This document shows, piece by piece, positions 38,470 through 50,988 of a stretch of DNA of 64,000 nucleotides. Positions within the stretch are counted from its first letter, which is position 1. Every line of letters starts with the position of its first letter. The notes beneath the pieces are model-generated. The model was given only the letters and a program-made list of their open reading frames with translations. It ran no database searches and was not told the DNA's origin. The position numbers and the translations under genes are program-made. The DNA is from Latrodectus hesperus. Taxonomy: Eukaryota > Arthropoda > Arachnida > Araneae > Theridiidae. The stretch lies in contig CM075854.1 of assembly GCA_037975125.1 (NCBI GenBank), forward strand, positions 63,676,571-63,740,570. The letters are read 5' to 3'.

Positions 38470-41400
38470 ATTTGACAGGTTTCACATTAATGTGTGAAAG
38501 TCGGATCCTTAAAAGACGTCAAAGTTAATAACTGGAACCTCTTAGCTCCAAGGCCATATCACTCACCATATGTCGGTCCATGTCATTTAAGATTTTGAGG
38601 TTAAGTGAAAACACTATTTCTGTGTATGCTTACCCAAGAAATTTGTTATAGTTGCTAGCTACTCGTTACCAACATATTCTATATGGTACGCTCATAATAA
38701 TACTATTTTATATAATTTCTCAGATTTTCAGGAATTAATTCTTTTATATTCTAATATTTTCATCCCTTACTAAGATTGATATATCAGCTTAATAGGAATT
38801 TTGATTCTTCAAGAAAAATGTTACTTTTTCAGAAAAATATTTGTACAACTAGCCTTTTGTGTTGCTATTAATATATAATTAAATTAATTGCATAAAATTC
38901 TTTTATGAGCTCCATATTAAGTTTTTTACAATTAATTGAGATTGTAACGAAATGTTTTGCTATTGAATTTACATTTTTATTGAATTATAGTTCCTTAATA
39001 ACTTTAATTTATACTATTTTTATTAAATCTTTGCAAATATTGTCATTAATGAATTTGCTATAAGCATAGTAATATAAGAATAATTGTATGCATTGAAACT
39101 TCCAGTCAAATATTCATTCAATCAAATCAATTTTTTTTATTTTGCATTATTTAAATACCAATATTTTCTACATTAAACTGCCAAATGCATTTGGTGATCT
39201 TTTTAACGAACAATGGAAGATATCAATACAAAGCGAATTAATTATTGTGGATTCGAGGGTAATGGATGTACATAAAAAACTCCGCTTTATCTATATGTAA
39301 ATACGACAAAGAATTCTCTAGAAAAAGTTTACTTATCTATGATAAAAATGGACTGCCCACAAAAGTATCGCCATTCTTCTTAAACCTCTCTGCCATAATT
39401 CACCTAACTGCTTAAATAATGATGCAAATGCTGTTGAGGCAGTTTCTAACGCATTGAAATGTTCATTTTCTAAGATACTATTTTCTGCTTTTTAATGACG
39501 TAAGCCTCTAAGCTTGCTTTTAGTGTTTCCGGACATGTTTGATGACTGTTACATAATACTTTTGCCCCATACAACGGAGCCTCCACGTCTTTTGCTACTC
39601 TTTCTACCATTTATTTCTTTTCTAATTAATGTTGTTTTTTATTTCTAGTTTTCGTTATCGGTCAACGTGAGATTGAATTCCCGGTAAAAGGATGGAACGC
39701 AATACAATTTGTTTGTCTGCACACTGTTGGTGTTTAAAGCGACCTCAACAGGTCCTTTTTATGCCGAGATTTATTTCCTAATTTTGTAAACTTCCCTCGA
39801 TGAAATACACTGGCTCAACATGAATTAATTCTCTGTTTTCCTGTTTTCAGCTGCTCTCGACTTTAGAACATTTAAGTTGTCGAGGCGTTTATTTGTTGTT
39901 ATCTTACAAGGATACTTTAATGTTGTGTCTCTTTACTAAAAAAATATTCTATTTTGGAACTGTGTGATATCTGATATTTTAAGGCTACTTTTATCTTTCT
40001 TATAAATTTGTGGGAATAAAGTTACCAGCATAATGAGCTGTACACGTTGGAGGTTGCCCTTTAAATAAAAGTAATAAGTTTCTGTGCGCTCTCAATCTGT
40101 CGGGGTTTAATTTAAAAAATAATTTAGATATTTAACAAGTTTGTTTTCATTTGATTTAGCTATATTTTACCTGTCATTGGTACGTTTCATGGGGAGTAAA
40201 TTTCGACGCGTTTCTTTCTTTTCCATTTTTAAAAGTTCTTCTATAAATCCAGGTAATCTGCGATAGTATATATTAGAAAATATATGCATGCCAGGTTAAA
40301 TATAACTTTAAATTTTAAAATATAGCATCTTAAACTTCACACGCTTATCTTTTTAGCTTTATGAAAGGATATAGTTACATTTAAAGAAGTTTTATTCTTA
40401 ACATTCCAGAATTATTTGCACGTTTATGTTTGATGCGTCTGTTCCCTTTATGTGATGTCACGTGTTATGTGTGTTTTCTTTAAATTCTAAATCAACCATT
40501 ATCTTTTTTTTTGTTTTATTTTTCAGCAACTCATACGTTACCTTTCTGTAAAAGATTACTGGGATAAATCAAGCCTACACACATCATATATTAGTAGTCA
40601 CTGTTAACATATCAATCATATATTAGTTGCATATCACATATATTAGTCACTCACAGATAAATAATGACACAGTTAATTGTATTGATTAATTGTAGGCCAG
40701 CGGTACAGAATAAGTCAATGATAAGATCTAAACATTGACGTGTTCACAGTTGAATTGTTCACTGATAACACGCATTATGCATCGAAGAATATTTGTATAA
40801 TTTCACTTGTTTGGATAAAATGTTTTCTCGTCACAAAAGTATCTGTTATTTTACATGAATTTGTTTCAAATTAAAGTTTAACAAATTAAGTTAATACAGA
40901 ATTCAGGAATAGTTCAGTGAAGTCTCTTGCTATTATATTTATATAATTTTTAATAAGAGTTTCTGTGTCAATGTTATGCATATGTAATTGAAATGCTTGA
41001 AAATTTAAAAAATTTTTATGTACATTCTTCAGTATTATTTTGTAAAAGTCAGATTTTTTAAAATAACTTTATTTAAACCACAATCTTTACGAATAAGCTG
41101 TCAAATTCTGAGTGGCTAACGTTTACCCCAGCTGAATAGTTTGTTGTGTCAATTTGCTTCTCGGGAGTAGATGCTTTGTGACTTTTGGAATCCACTTTAA
41201 AACAAGGTCCATGCCTAGATAATTCCGGATACATAAAGCAACAAGAGAGTGACAGACCAACATTAACGATGAAATATCAGGAGTTGTTCTAAAATTGTGT
41301 TTCCCCAATTTTTGATATTTTAGATCAAGTTAAATATTCTTTTATTTTTCATTGTGGCTCTCAGTTTGAAATAAAGGAAATATTTAAGTTTGCGATAAAA

Positions 41401-43084
41401 AGAACATTTTAAAATTCCTAAATTATTTTTAAATGTAGCAATTTATCATAAAAGAAAGAAAATTTCTTACTGTATAAACACGTAGAACTACTATTAAATA
41501 ATCCGATATCAGTTTAAAAGGAATAAATAAATTCAACTTGTTCCCCAAATCACGCATGAGAAATTTAACGATGAAATATTCCCTGTGTTCATTAGCAAAA
41601 GAAATGTTCTGTTTTCGATGTTAAGTTATTTTGTCTGAATAACAAAACTATATTGTCTGAACACCGAATCAGGGTTCAACAAATAGAACACCTTTTCCTA
41701 ACGAATAGAAACTTTCCCATGATAAAATAAAATCGCAATTTATATTCAAAAATAACTAAATGCTACGAGTAGAAAGTAACATATTGCTTTTTTAAACTCA
41801 ATTTTAATTTACTTCCTCCTTTCAATTTAATTCAAGTTGGTTTCTTTCTAGAGTAAAATAAATTAATAACTACCGTAAACTATATTGCTTTTTTCTTTTT
41901 CTTTCTTTAAAAGCCAAAGTAATTTTTTCTGTGGAGAATGATAACAAAATTGATCCCGGTTCTACAAAAACATCTTATTCAAAAGCATTGTTAGCCACTC
42001 GTTCGTCTTACTTTTTAATACAATTCGAATAAACTTTTCTTAGAGAAAATTAGCCGCCTTGGAGCATTTCGGATCAAAAATAAATTACTTTTCTTGAATA
42101 AAATCCACCAATTTTTAAGAAAAATGGAATCTAATTTTTCATAGGGAATATTTTAGTTCTTTTAAGACAAAACGCTTGGTCTCTCGAAATCGGTAATTGG
42201 ATGACCAAATCTCTTTTGATTCTTAACGAATAGGATTTTATGCACTTAGAATGTACACCAAGCTTTGAACACATTTTTAAATTCTTTTTTAAATCATTTA
42301 TGTCTCATTAATATCTATAAAAAATGATTTTGTATTATATTTTCCTTTTTTGAATAAAATTCTAAACAGTATGTTTGTTAAAGCATTATTTCAATTATTG
42401 TTTTATGCCCACAATATTTTACTATGATAATATACCTATAACGTTCTGTTAAATACTGAGTTTACTCTTCTGTATATCAACTAATTTGGAAGTTCTAAAT
42501 AACTGTTAACATTATTCTTGAAGCAATATCTTTGAATAATAAGCGGATTCGGAAAATTATTTTCCATCAGAAAGGGTTCATAACAGTTAACAAGCAGTTA
42601 CCTTCAAACTGAGTTTAGTGAAAACGTGCTTTTTTTCAAGATGATAAATCGACAAGAATATCAGCGAGGTAAAAATTTTTTAACTGAATTTCTGAAAAAT
42701 TAAAACTTTCAGGCTTGGAGTTAATAAATTGTGTGTATAACATACTGTTTCCAGTTCGTACCATACATAAAGATACCTGAATAATAAAGGAGAAGCTTGT
42801 CAGAACGTGTTTGTGTGTGGACGAATGCATAAAAGTGATATAAACTGCTGTATAATTTTCTTGGATTTATTAGTTTAAATGTTTAAAATGTTAACCGCTT
42901 GGGTATGTTATATCCAATTTTCTGAAATCCTGTGAATTTGTTTTTAAAGAGGATAGCGAGTTTCTAATTCATTTCTGCGTTAGGAAAATAAAATGTGCAA
43001 ATTTGTAAATAATTTAATTTATATATTTAAAAGAGAGAGAGACAGAGAGCTCAAGCAAATAGTACTTTTCTTGTATGGAATAAT
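38468..43084. other. Noncoding DNA, partly less AT-rich
   Basis: The stretch 39480-39960 is less AT-rich and has acceptor-like polypyrimidine-AG sites (ttttttatttctag near 39647; tttcctgttttcag near 39850; ttttatttttcag near 40526), but no exon or donor pairing can be supported. Three short repeats containing atatattagt occur at 40588-40650. No gene is called. Confidence 0.45.
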
Positions 43085-43205
43085 TGCAAACTGAGCAACT
43101 ATATATAGACATCCATGTTCGAAGTGGGAATCGAACAAACGAACTTTTGGAATGAAGACAACAGTGCTTAACACTCGGCTGTCGACTCGTGTGTGGCAAA
43201 GAATA
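43085..43205 (-). repeat. tRNA-derived SINE head
   Basis: On the minus strand an A box (cagccgagtgttaagcac, starting about 43181) and a B box (gttcgattccc, 43136 down to 43126) lie 45 bases apart. The B box is followed by cacttcgaacatggatgtct, matching the post-B-box motif of the 58.4-kb SINE (gcgggcatggatgt). Beyond that the 3' part is lost or unrecognisable. The two overlapping minus frames here are part of the repeat. Confidence 0.65.
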
Positions 43206-46070
43206 TTTTTAAAACTGCACCCCATCAACATTACCATGTTAATGAAGTGGTTCAATTTCGGTGATTCACAATTAATTTTTATTTTTTAAATTGCATGTAA
43301 AAATAGAGTTAAAATCAAATATATTTTCGGGGTTCCCAATTTTTCAGTATCTGGGTAGATTATTTGTTTTTATTCACTGTTTTTCCTTTTTCTCTAACTT
43401 TAAAGTCGTATTTATCCGCATATTTATGTTTGTTTTTTGGTAAAAAATATAATACAATCTAAAGGAGTAGAAAATTTTTTAAATCGAAATTTTAACCTTT
43501 GAAATTAAATTAAAAACATGCTGACAAAATTACTAATACTTTCTTGTAAGTAAGATTTTAATTAAAATTCTCAAATTTTATGTGTTAATCTTAATTGCAT
43601 GTAAGACCAGAGCATCAGTTGCAAAGCAAACTTATAAAAAACATTCAATAGTTCTATAAATAATAAGAATTAAGTAAAAGAAATTTAAATGTAAGATTTA
43701 TTATAAAAATTAATTTAACAATTTTCAGTCTTTATTTTAATAAAAACAGAAAAATAAAGATAACAGCTTTCATTTTTATTTTGTTTAATTCCTTCACTAC
43801 AAGATGCTTCAAAAGCGAAAAAGAAAATTAATTATAGAAACCGTGTAAAAATCAAAGTTGCTAACTATGTAAAGTATTTATTTAAATTAAATAAGCAAAT
43901 GTTATTTTAAATTCAAACAATGATATTAACCAAAGTCTGAAATTTATTTTTTACTTTGATTGTTTTACACAGAAATTTACTGATTATTTTAATTTTCCCC
44001 AGTTTACAGCGAACAGCCTATTCAGAAATTTTTTACATTTTTGTGGAGGCGAGAAAGTTACTCTTTTTGGCAAGAATTATAAACATTCTTAACTGTGTTT
44101 CAAAAGATTTTAAAACTGTTTTGAAAGTTCTGTAATTGAGTTAATATTATGATTTTATTTTACTCTGTAGATGCTTAACATTTTTTCGTGAGAAAATTTT
44201 GAAATCAAAAGGATTTTAAAAAACCTCAGTAAGTAGAAGAAAAAGATGTCTTGCTTAAAACAATATACATGTATAAGTTGTTTTTCTGGAATGTTTTGAA
44301 GTGGCTGTCTATTCTGTATGAAAAATTCGGACTGAAATGAAAATTCACTTAAAGAATTTTCGTAGCATAAAAATTCTACTTCATCTCGTAAGTCTCAGAT
44401 GTTGAGAATTCGACAAAAAAATAATAAAGAGCTTACATTGTCTACTTAAATAATTCTTTTCAATTGTATAAATTCCAAACAATTGTATTTAAAAATTATT
44501 TATATTTAAAAAGTAAATCCCCAGCTCTTCATAGGAATTTTGCAACCATTAAAAATCATAAAGAAAACACTAAGCAAATGTGAGTAAATATTTTTTCTAA
44601 ATGTTTTATTAACACAAAAAGTTGATATTTCTTTAAAAACATATTTAAGTTTATTAGAAATATGTTGATACTTAACTAGTTAAAACAATTTGTAAATTTG
44701 ACTAGGTTTTAGTAAACACATACGATGTGTTTTGTATAGAAATCATATAGTAGAAAAGTGAGATTTAATACATTGAAATTTTATAAGAATAATGTGATGT
44801 AGAATTATTTTAACTTTATATATATACTGCAAATGAACCAAAAAATATAATCCAAGTGATTTTTTTTTTTTTACTTGTCATAAGTACAAAAAATAGTGTA
44901 CCGTTAATTAACGGGGAATTAAATTTTTCGTAGCAGCCTGTGCTTACACTATCTAGATTTAAAATTACAATTTTAAAAATTTCTACAAATTACACAGCTA
45001 ATTAATTTTAATGAACTATTTCTTACTTGGGAGGTAAAAGGTGTTTTTCAAAATATTTTATGACTTTGGCAATAGTATTGGAAAAACGATTATTTTAAAA
45101 ATTTGCATTGTTTGCTTAGTTATAAAATTATACTGTTTTACTATTATAAAATTATACTATTTTTTATTGTATTTTAGCCTAATTATTATAATTGCTTTTT
45201 TCTCATTACATTGTAAGGGAACTTATTCCTGTTTGATTAACTCTAAAATTATATTCAGATCCTTAAGTTTTTCCTGGTTGCTGTACTTGGGATAACTTGG
45301 ATTTTGTGCTTTATCTTGAACAAATTTACTTGAAAGATAATATGTATTTAATGTATATATTAGCAAATACATATATTCAACTCTTATATATAACAGCAAA
45401 GAATTAATTTCCTTGTCTAATTAATTTCGCAGGACTGAATGTAGGATCTGTACCATCTAGTAGTTAAGACTTAAACTTTCAACGGGAAAGAGGTAATGAG
45501 TTACATGTTACTATTGAAAAAGAAGGATTTTTGTATGACATTTCTATCTATATAGGTATATGCTTTAGTATTTTCGTTGATATTTACTTTGTCACTCATG
45601 CAGTCCATTATAAAATGCTTTTAAATATAGACAAATACATAGTGGATATAAAAAAGAATCTTGCAATCATTTTATGCTGGATATAATAGAGATTATGTGT
45701 TTTAAAATTTGAAACAAAAGTAGTGCTTAGTTAAATTCGCTCTAATTTATTTAAAATACTAGAGCTAAAATACTGCGGAAAATTTCGAAGTGCCATTCAA
45801 ACTTTTTTAAGAACTAGATTCTCGACATCTTTGTTTTTATAATTACTGTGACGCGAAAGAAAATTTCGTTTATATATATTTCAAAATGAAAATTTTTCTC
45901 TTTCACTGTTGTGTGAAGTAATCTCTGAATTTTTGTTGACATCAGTTAATAAATTGATGGTAGCTTATGCACCAAAAATACATATGATACAACTATGCAA
46001 ATTAATGCCTAACCCTAAAATAAATTTTGTTTGACAATGAAAAATGCTATAAGAATTGGGTTTTGGTTAC

Positions 46071-46074
<4 letters not shown>
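43206..46074. other. AT-rich noncoding DNA
   Basis: No gene. A 24-bp unit beginning tataaaattatact is duplicated in tandem at 45121-45167. The 84-codon plus frame at 45041-45295 runs through this repeat and has no recognisable domain. Confidence 0.6.

Positions 46075-46157
<83 letters not shown>
46075..46157. repeat. (TA)n microsatellite
   Basis: Uninterrupted alternating A/T, the longest array in the window with its neighbour at 38386. The overlapping Ile-Tyr open frame is an artefact. Confidence 0.98.
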
Positions 46158-46158
<1 letters not shown>

Positions 46159-47260
46159 CTGTTAACTATATTTTGCAAGTTTTAGTGATTTTCATAAATA
46201 ATAAAGGAAAGCTTACACTAGTAGTGCGTAAGATAACTTTACGATGAAGAGTTTCTATTACAAAAAGTTTAACCCAAAAGTTGCTGAGTGGATTTTTTTA
46301 TATGAATCTTCCTACGACGCAAACCTTTCAGACTTTTCGTGCATTAATATTCATTATCTGGTAGGATCAGCTTCCGCACTTTAGAAAGTAATTTGTCGAA
46401 GTACGTTGTGTAATTAAAGTGTCTTTAGCGCTTCAACAAGAAGCGATGACTTCTAGTTATGAAATATGGGGTTAAAATAGGGGGCGCGAATGGGACGTGA
46501 GGTTAGCCTACCGATGAAGATCTAAGCCTTCTTTATTGTGTATCATTAGTCAATCGTACAATCATGCCATCGTGATGAGCATTTGACCTTAAAGGTCGAG
46601 CCGTCGATCTGTATCGCCAAGATCCTAGATTCTAGTTTGGCGAAATGGTGCCAATTTGTCGTTAAATCTGATGCTCGAATGTGGTAAGAATCCTCTCCTT
46701 TTTTCTTACGAGAGGACAAGTTATTTCTCGCCGATTGGATTTTATTTTTCTCTCCTACAACGAAAGGAATTCTTAAATAGATGTTTGTCAGTTTATCCCC
46801 TTTTTCTAATCCTTTGTCATTGCTATCCTCCTTGGCGCTCCTAAATTCGGATCTTCAGTTACTATTATAAATTACTCTATTTAAAATCCTGTATTCTCTC
46901 TCGGTTTTTCTGTCAGAGGGACCATGTAAATATTGTGAACCTTATTGATTGCTTCTTCATCTTGTGAAAGTTGTACATGTATAACTGAAAAATTCAAGTG
47001 TTTGCCTTTTTTATAAGAGTTTACTTTATAAATTTAATTAAAATAAAATTAGGGTATGTGGGTACTTGTGTGTGTGTGGTTTTTTAAACACAAATAATGA
47101 AAGTGATGCGATTCAAAGTGTGTACATTAAAACGAATGTATATTGGAAAAGGAGTAAAAACTTGAGTTGCACTCGAGGATAAAAATCTTTTTAAAAATGA
47201 GAAAATGTGAAATATATATATTTTTTTCTTTTATCTATCTATATGTATATATATATACAT
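46158..47260. other. Noncoding DNA with a less AT-rich block
   Basis: 46290-46920 is less AT-rich, with CpGs (for example gggggcgcgaatggg near 46481), an everted hormone-receptor-like motif (tgacct, taa, aggtcg at 46584-46598) and a 62-codon plus frame (46656-46844) without recognisable domain. From 46930 the sequence is AT-rich, ending in TA/TATC microsatellite next to the Tc1-like element. Confidence 0.4.
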
Positions 47261-47265
47261 ATACA

Positions 47266-47293
47266 CACTGCTGGACAATCGCTAAGGACGGAT
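47266..47293 (+). repeat. Tc1-like left terminal inverted repeat
   Basis: 28 bp, one mismatch to the reverse complement of 48746-48773 (c versus t within aatcgc/aattgc). Confidence 0.95.
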
Positions 47294-47511
47294 CACAAAT
47301 TGCAATGCAGCATAACATTATGCGAGACCTGAGGCCTAGTAGGATAAAATAGAGTTGCCACACTGTTCAGACATTAGAATAAAGAATATTTATTGTTCTG
47401 GAAAGTACAAAAGCTGTGAAACATCTGAAAGAAAAAAATGCTAATTTGATGCTGCATACGAAAAAATGGAACAATGCATCTAAAAGTCAGCAGGCACCTT
47501 GAAGAAAGGTA

Positions 47512-48536
47512 TCAGTACGGGATATGTCCACCGTGGAGTGGGATGCAACATTCCACACGTCGTATCATACTTTGCACAACATTATCCCGCAGCTGTTGAG
47601 GCAATTTATCCCATTCCTGTGGGAGTGCACGGATGAGGGTGTTCTTGTTTGTCGGAGGATAGTTTCGACCAGCAACTTGCCTCCCCAAAACATCCCACAC
47701 ATTTTCAATTGGGTTTAGATCTGGAGAACGTGATGGCCATACGAGGCGTTGAATACCCTCACTGTCTAGACAATCTTTACAGCGAGTGTTCGATTACATG
47801 TTGCGTTGTCGTCCATAAAAACAAATTTATCACCGACAGCACCATAGAAAAGACGAACATGAGGAAGTAGAACTTCATTAATGTATCGTTGGCCTGTCAT
47901 AGTCCCATTCGCAACCTCATGTAGGGGTGTGCGGCCATTGATCATGATGCCGGCTCACACCCTGACACTCCATGTCGGATATCAGTCCCTTTCCTGGATA
48001 TTTTCTGGACGATAAGCAGTACCACTCTCCCGCCAGATCAGTTGGCGTCTACAATCCGATGACAGACTGAACCTACTCTCTGAGAATAGTACGCATGCCC
48101 AGTCCTGTTCAGTCCAATTACAATACTCACGACACCATTGCAAACGGGCAGTACGGTGATGTCTGTTCAATAAGACACGCACAGCAGGTCTGCGGGCGTA
48201 TAGTCCTCCCCTCAAACGTCTGGGAACAGTTTTTCGGGAGATCTGCTTTCCTGAGGCAGCAAGAAACTGATTTGCCACCTGCTGAGCTGTGGTGCATCTG
48301 TTTCTTTTTGCTGATAGGACGATATATCTGTCTTCTGCAGGCGTCATACTTCTAACACGACCTCCCCCGTGCGGCCTACTACACATTCCAGTAGTTTTAA
48401 ATGATTTCCACAGCCGTGAAACAACGCTATAAGCGATGTCGAACTTCCTGGCAACATCTGTTATTTTTCGCCCTTTTTCGATCTTTCCAATAATTCGGCC
48501 ACGAATAAAATCATCTAAGTGATGTTAGGAAGACAT
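47512..48536 (-). pseudogene. Tc1-like transposase pseudogene (DD34E)
   Basis: Originally about 340 residues, the usual Tc1-like length. The start ATG is at 48536-48534, with a premature TAA as the fourth codon. The N-terminal helix-turn-helix follows (DDFIRGRIIGKIEKGRK, then ARKFDIAYSVVSRLWKSF). A clear frame at 48386-47982 holds the second DNA-binding part (KTVPRRLRGGLYARRPAV) and the start of the catalytic core. Where the family has FSDES the sequence reads VLFSESRFSL, so the first catalytic Asp is missing by an in-frame 3-base loss. TGA codons follow at 47984-47982 and 47957-47955. MDDNATC gives the second Asp (47810-47808) and NPIENVWDVLG the Glu (47706-47704), separated by 34 residues once a one-base deletion near 47766-47779 is allowed for. 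The C-terminus ends GGHIPY with a TGA at 47514-47512. It is non-functional. Confidence 0.93.
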
Positions 48537-48745
48537 GCCAAAAATTTCAAGTTCGTCTATTAAATTTTTCCTGTAAAAATTTTGACTTGAAACAACAAGA
48601 CCACACGCGTCAAAGCCTTTAAAGCTCTTATGAACAGACGTGGAAAAAAATTTTCATGCGCGTACTTCTTACTATATCCCGCACTTATTCTAATTTTCCA
48701 CATTTTGCTTCCTTTCATTTTGTGGTTGCTATGGATGATAGTGTT

Positions 48746-48773
48746 ATCCGTCCTTAGCAATTGTCCAGCAGTG
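48746..48773 (-). repeat. Tc1-like right terminal inverted repeat
   Basis: 28 bp, the partner of 47266-47293, followed immediately by TA and then the TATC array. Confidence 0.95.
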
Positions 48774-48775
48774 TA

Positions 48776-48822
<47 letters not shown>

Positions 48823-48826
48823 ATAT
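48774..48826. repeat. (TATC)n microsatellite
   Basis: About eleven TATC units directly abutting the right end of the Tc1-like element. A shorter TATC/TA stretch lies on its left side (47231-47262). Confidence 0.95.
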
Positions 48827-50934
48827 CCCATGTTAATATTTACTCTATTATGCAAACACTAAATAATGTTACCAAAATATAGAATTTTACATTAATATGT
48901 AATAAAATTAAAATTATGTTGTTGACAACAATAGAAGCTTGTGTCACATTTATTATTTTTATAGTCCTTTTAAGTAGTAAAAGTAATATGCTTGTCATTT
49001 TGTTCTACTAAAATACTTATGGTTAATATTTAGCTTGATGTTCGGTATAAAACTCTTAGAGTGAGTGGATGTTATTTCAAATCATGTTAAGTAATTTAAT
49101 TACGAGCATTGATAGTTTAATTATATTTTACTTCATGTTCCTACTTTTTTCTTAGATCTTAATACAAAAAAGGTGGTTTGGTAGGTCCTTAGCGACGTAT
49201 ATTTTTTGAGTTGGAGAATCAAAACTGATTCCAGCACTAGAATATGTTTGCTGTTGCTTTTTAACTTTTTATTATCAAGCTTATTGTAAAATTTACTTTT
49301 ATTCGCTATAAAATATAAAAACGAATGTTTTAAAATTCTTAAAATGGATGTTGAAAATGAAGGCATGATTTATTTAAAAAAGCTTTATGATACGCGCAAC
49401 AGTAAACATTCAAAAGGCATTAGTGTCAAACTATTAAATATGGAAATAAGGACTGTTGATTAGCATTCTGTTCAATTTGAAAATACTTTTGAGACGTTTT
49501 AAGGAAATAAAGCATAAAATTATCTGATGGAAAAGAATGTTTTTAAACAAAAAGAAACTGCTTTAAGTTACTTTGGAATTTATTCTGGTCACGAATCGAA
49601 TTGCAATCTTTCCTTAAGCCACATGATCTATCAACTAATAATAACGAATTGTGGTAATAAGCCCAATGCAATAATCAGATAAACAGCTTTGTAGCCAAGT
49701 CTGAAGTAACTCATAATCACTAATATTATCTAGGACAGAAAACTATCTGCCAAGTTGTCCCGTCGTGTATTATTCAAAGCTGCAGTTATGTCCCAAAAAG
49801 CAATGCAGCAAATAACTACAGGATGTGACGCAATGGTTGTTATGGAGACCATGCTAGTCATCTGCAGCTATTGGAATCTATAAATACATAATTATGTAAG
49901 TAGAATGTGATATCCATTACTCTCAAAATTATTAGAAAGTCTTTTATATTAAGAGAATATATTACATTAAGGAAGTTCACAATGAGATAACTTTATTGTG
50001 GATGGGGGTGTGAAATTAATTTTTAAATGGTCATTCACACACACTTAATTATGTTTAATTAAATACATGCCAGTAATATGTAAAGGCATATATTGGCAGA
50101 TAATATAGTTTAAATATTCTAACGTAAAGAAAATATAATCTTTTAATTAAAAGTTCTTAAGTCATTTCATTAGTTAATTAAGGAATTTACGCATCTTAAT
50201 TTAGCAACTCTTCCGCGATTAATTTATTTTTATGTCTTCCTTTGATGTTCCATAGTCTTCAACTTTCTTATAGTTATTTAATCTTTTCTATTTTGTAGTT
50301 CGTAATGATTAAAATTTGTTGAATTTTCTGTATTTATTTAAGTTAATGCGTTTTTGAAGTTCTTGAAAAGTACTTTGAAATTTTGGAACAATACTAAACA
50401 ATGTCCTTTGAAGATTAAAATGTTTTATTTTTTATTCCTTAATGAGTCTCTTTTAGATGTCTTTCAGATTTTATATGCAACAAATATTTCTAACAGAAAA
50501 TATTTGCCTTTGATTAAAGATGTACGCATTAAGCTTTAATTGAGTATAAGGCTTACACAATAGAATGAGTATAAAATGTGACATAAATTCCATCTTAATT
50601 AAATAAATTTTTAAAACTTAATTTCAAGGAAGGGAACTTTTGAGATTCAAAACACACATATTATCATTTAATAACTTTAAAGAATAAAAGTAAAGATAAG
50701 ATTTATAAATAAGTTATTGGAAATTAAAATTACAGAATAATTTATGATAAATTAAGTAATTTCCTATGTCATGAATTATAAAATTTTGAAATTTCGTGAT
50801 CTGTAGCAAGAAAAATGGAAGGGGGGTAAGTCTCCACAAAAGGTATTTATGATCTAATTTATAACTCTAAATAGAGAAAAGTCAACGGATTGTAGTTGTA
50901 ATTTTAATGTTGTGGTAAGTAATTGTAATTTTAA

Positions 50935-50937
<3 letters not shown>
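48827..50937. other. AT-rich noncoding DNA
   Basis: No supported gene. The 77-codon minus frame at 49133-49366 and 61-codon plus frame at 50354-50539 are unremarkable. Confidence 0.6.

Positions 50938-50986
<49 letters not shown>
50938..50986. repeat. (TA)n microsatellite
   Basis: Uninterrupted alternating A/T. Confidence 0.97.

Positions 50987-50988
<2 letters not shown>

Larger units (their letters stand above)
47264..48775 (-). mobile_element. Tc1-like DNA transposon, nearly full length
   Basis: A 28-bp terminal inverted repeat at 47266-47293 (cactgctggacaatcgctaa and on) is matched by its reverse complement at 48746-48773 with one mismatch. The transposase relic lies between them on the minus strand. 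On the right the repeat is directly followed by TA, the usual Tc1 target duplication. On the left an extra CA separates the matching part from TA, probably slippage. Both flanks are TATC/TA microsatellite, so the element landed in, or seeded, a simple repeat. Total length of about 1.5 kb is normal for Tc1-like elements. Confidence 0.92.

Noticed and set aside
38310..38528. 72-codon plus frame of Ile-Tyr repeats (and the similar frame at 46056-46247)
   Set aside because: Translation of (TA)n microsatellites; no coding meaning.
40500..40526. Strong polypyrimidine-AG splice acceptor-like site
   Set aside because: Such sites are common by chance in T-rich DNA; no open exon or matching donor could be found.
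48095..48355. 86-codon plus frame inside the Tc1-like element
   Set aside because: Antisense shadow of the minus-strand transposase.
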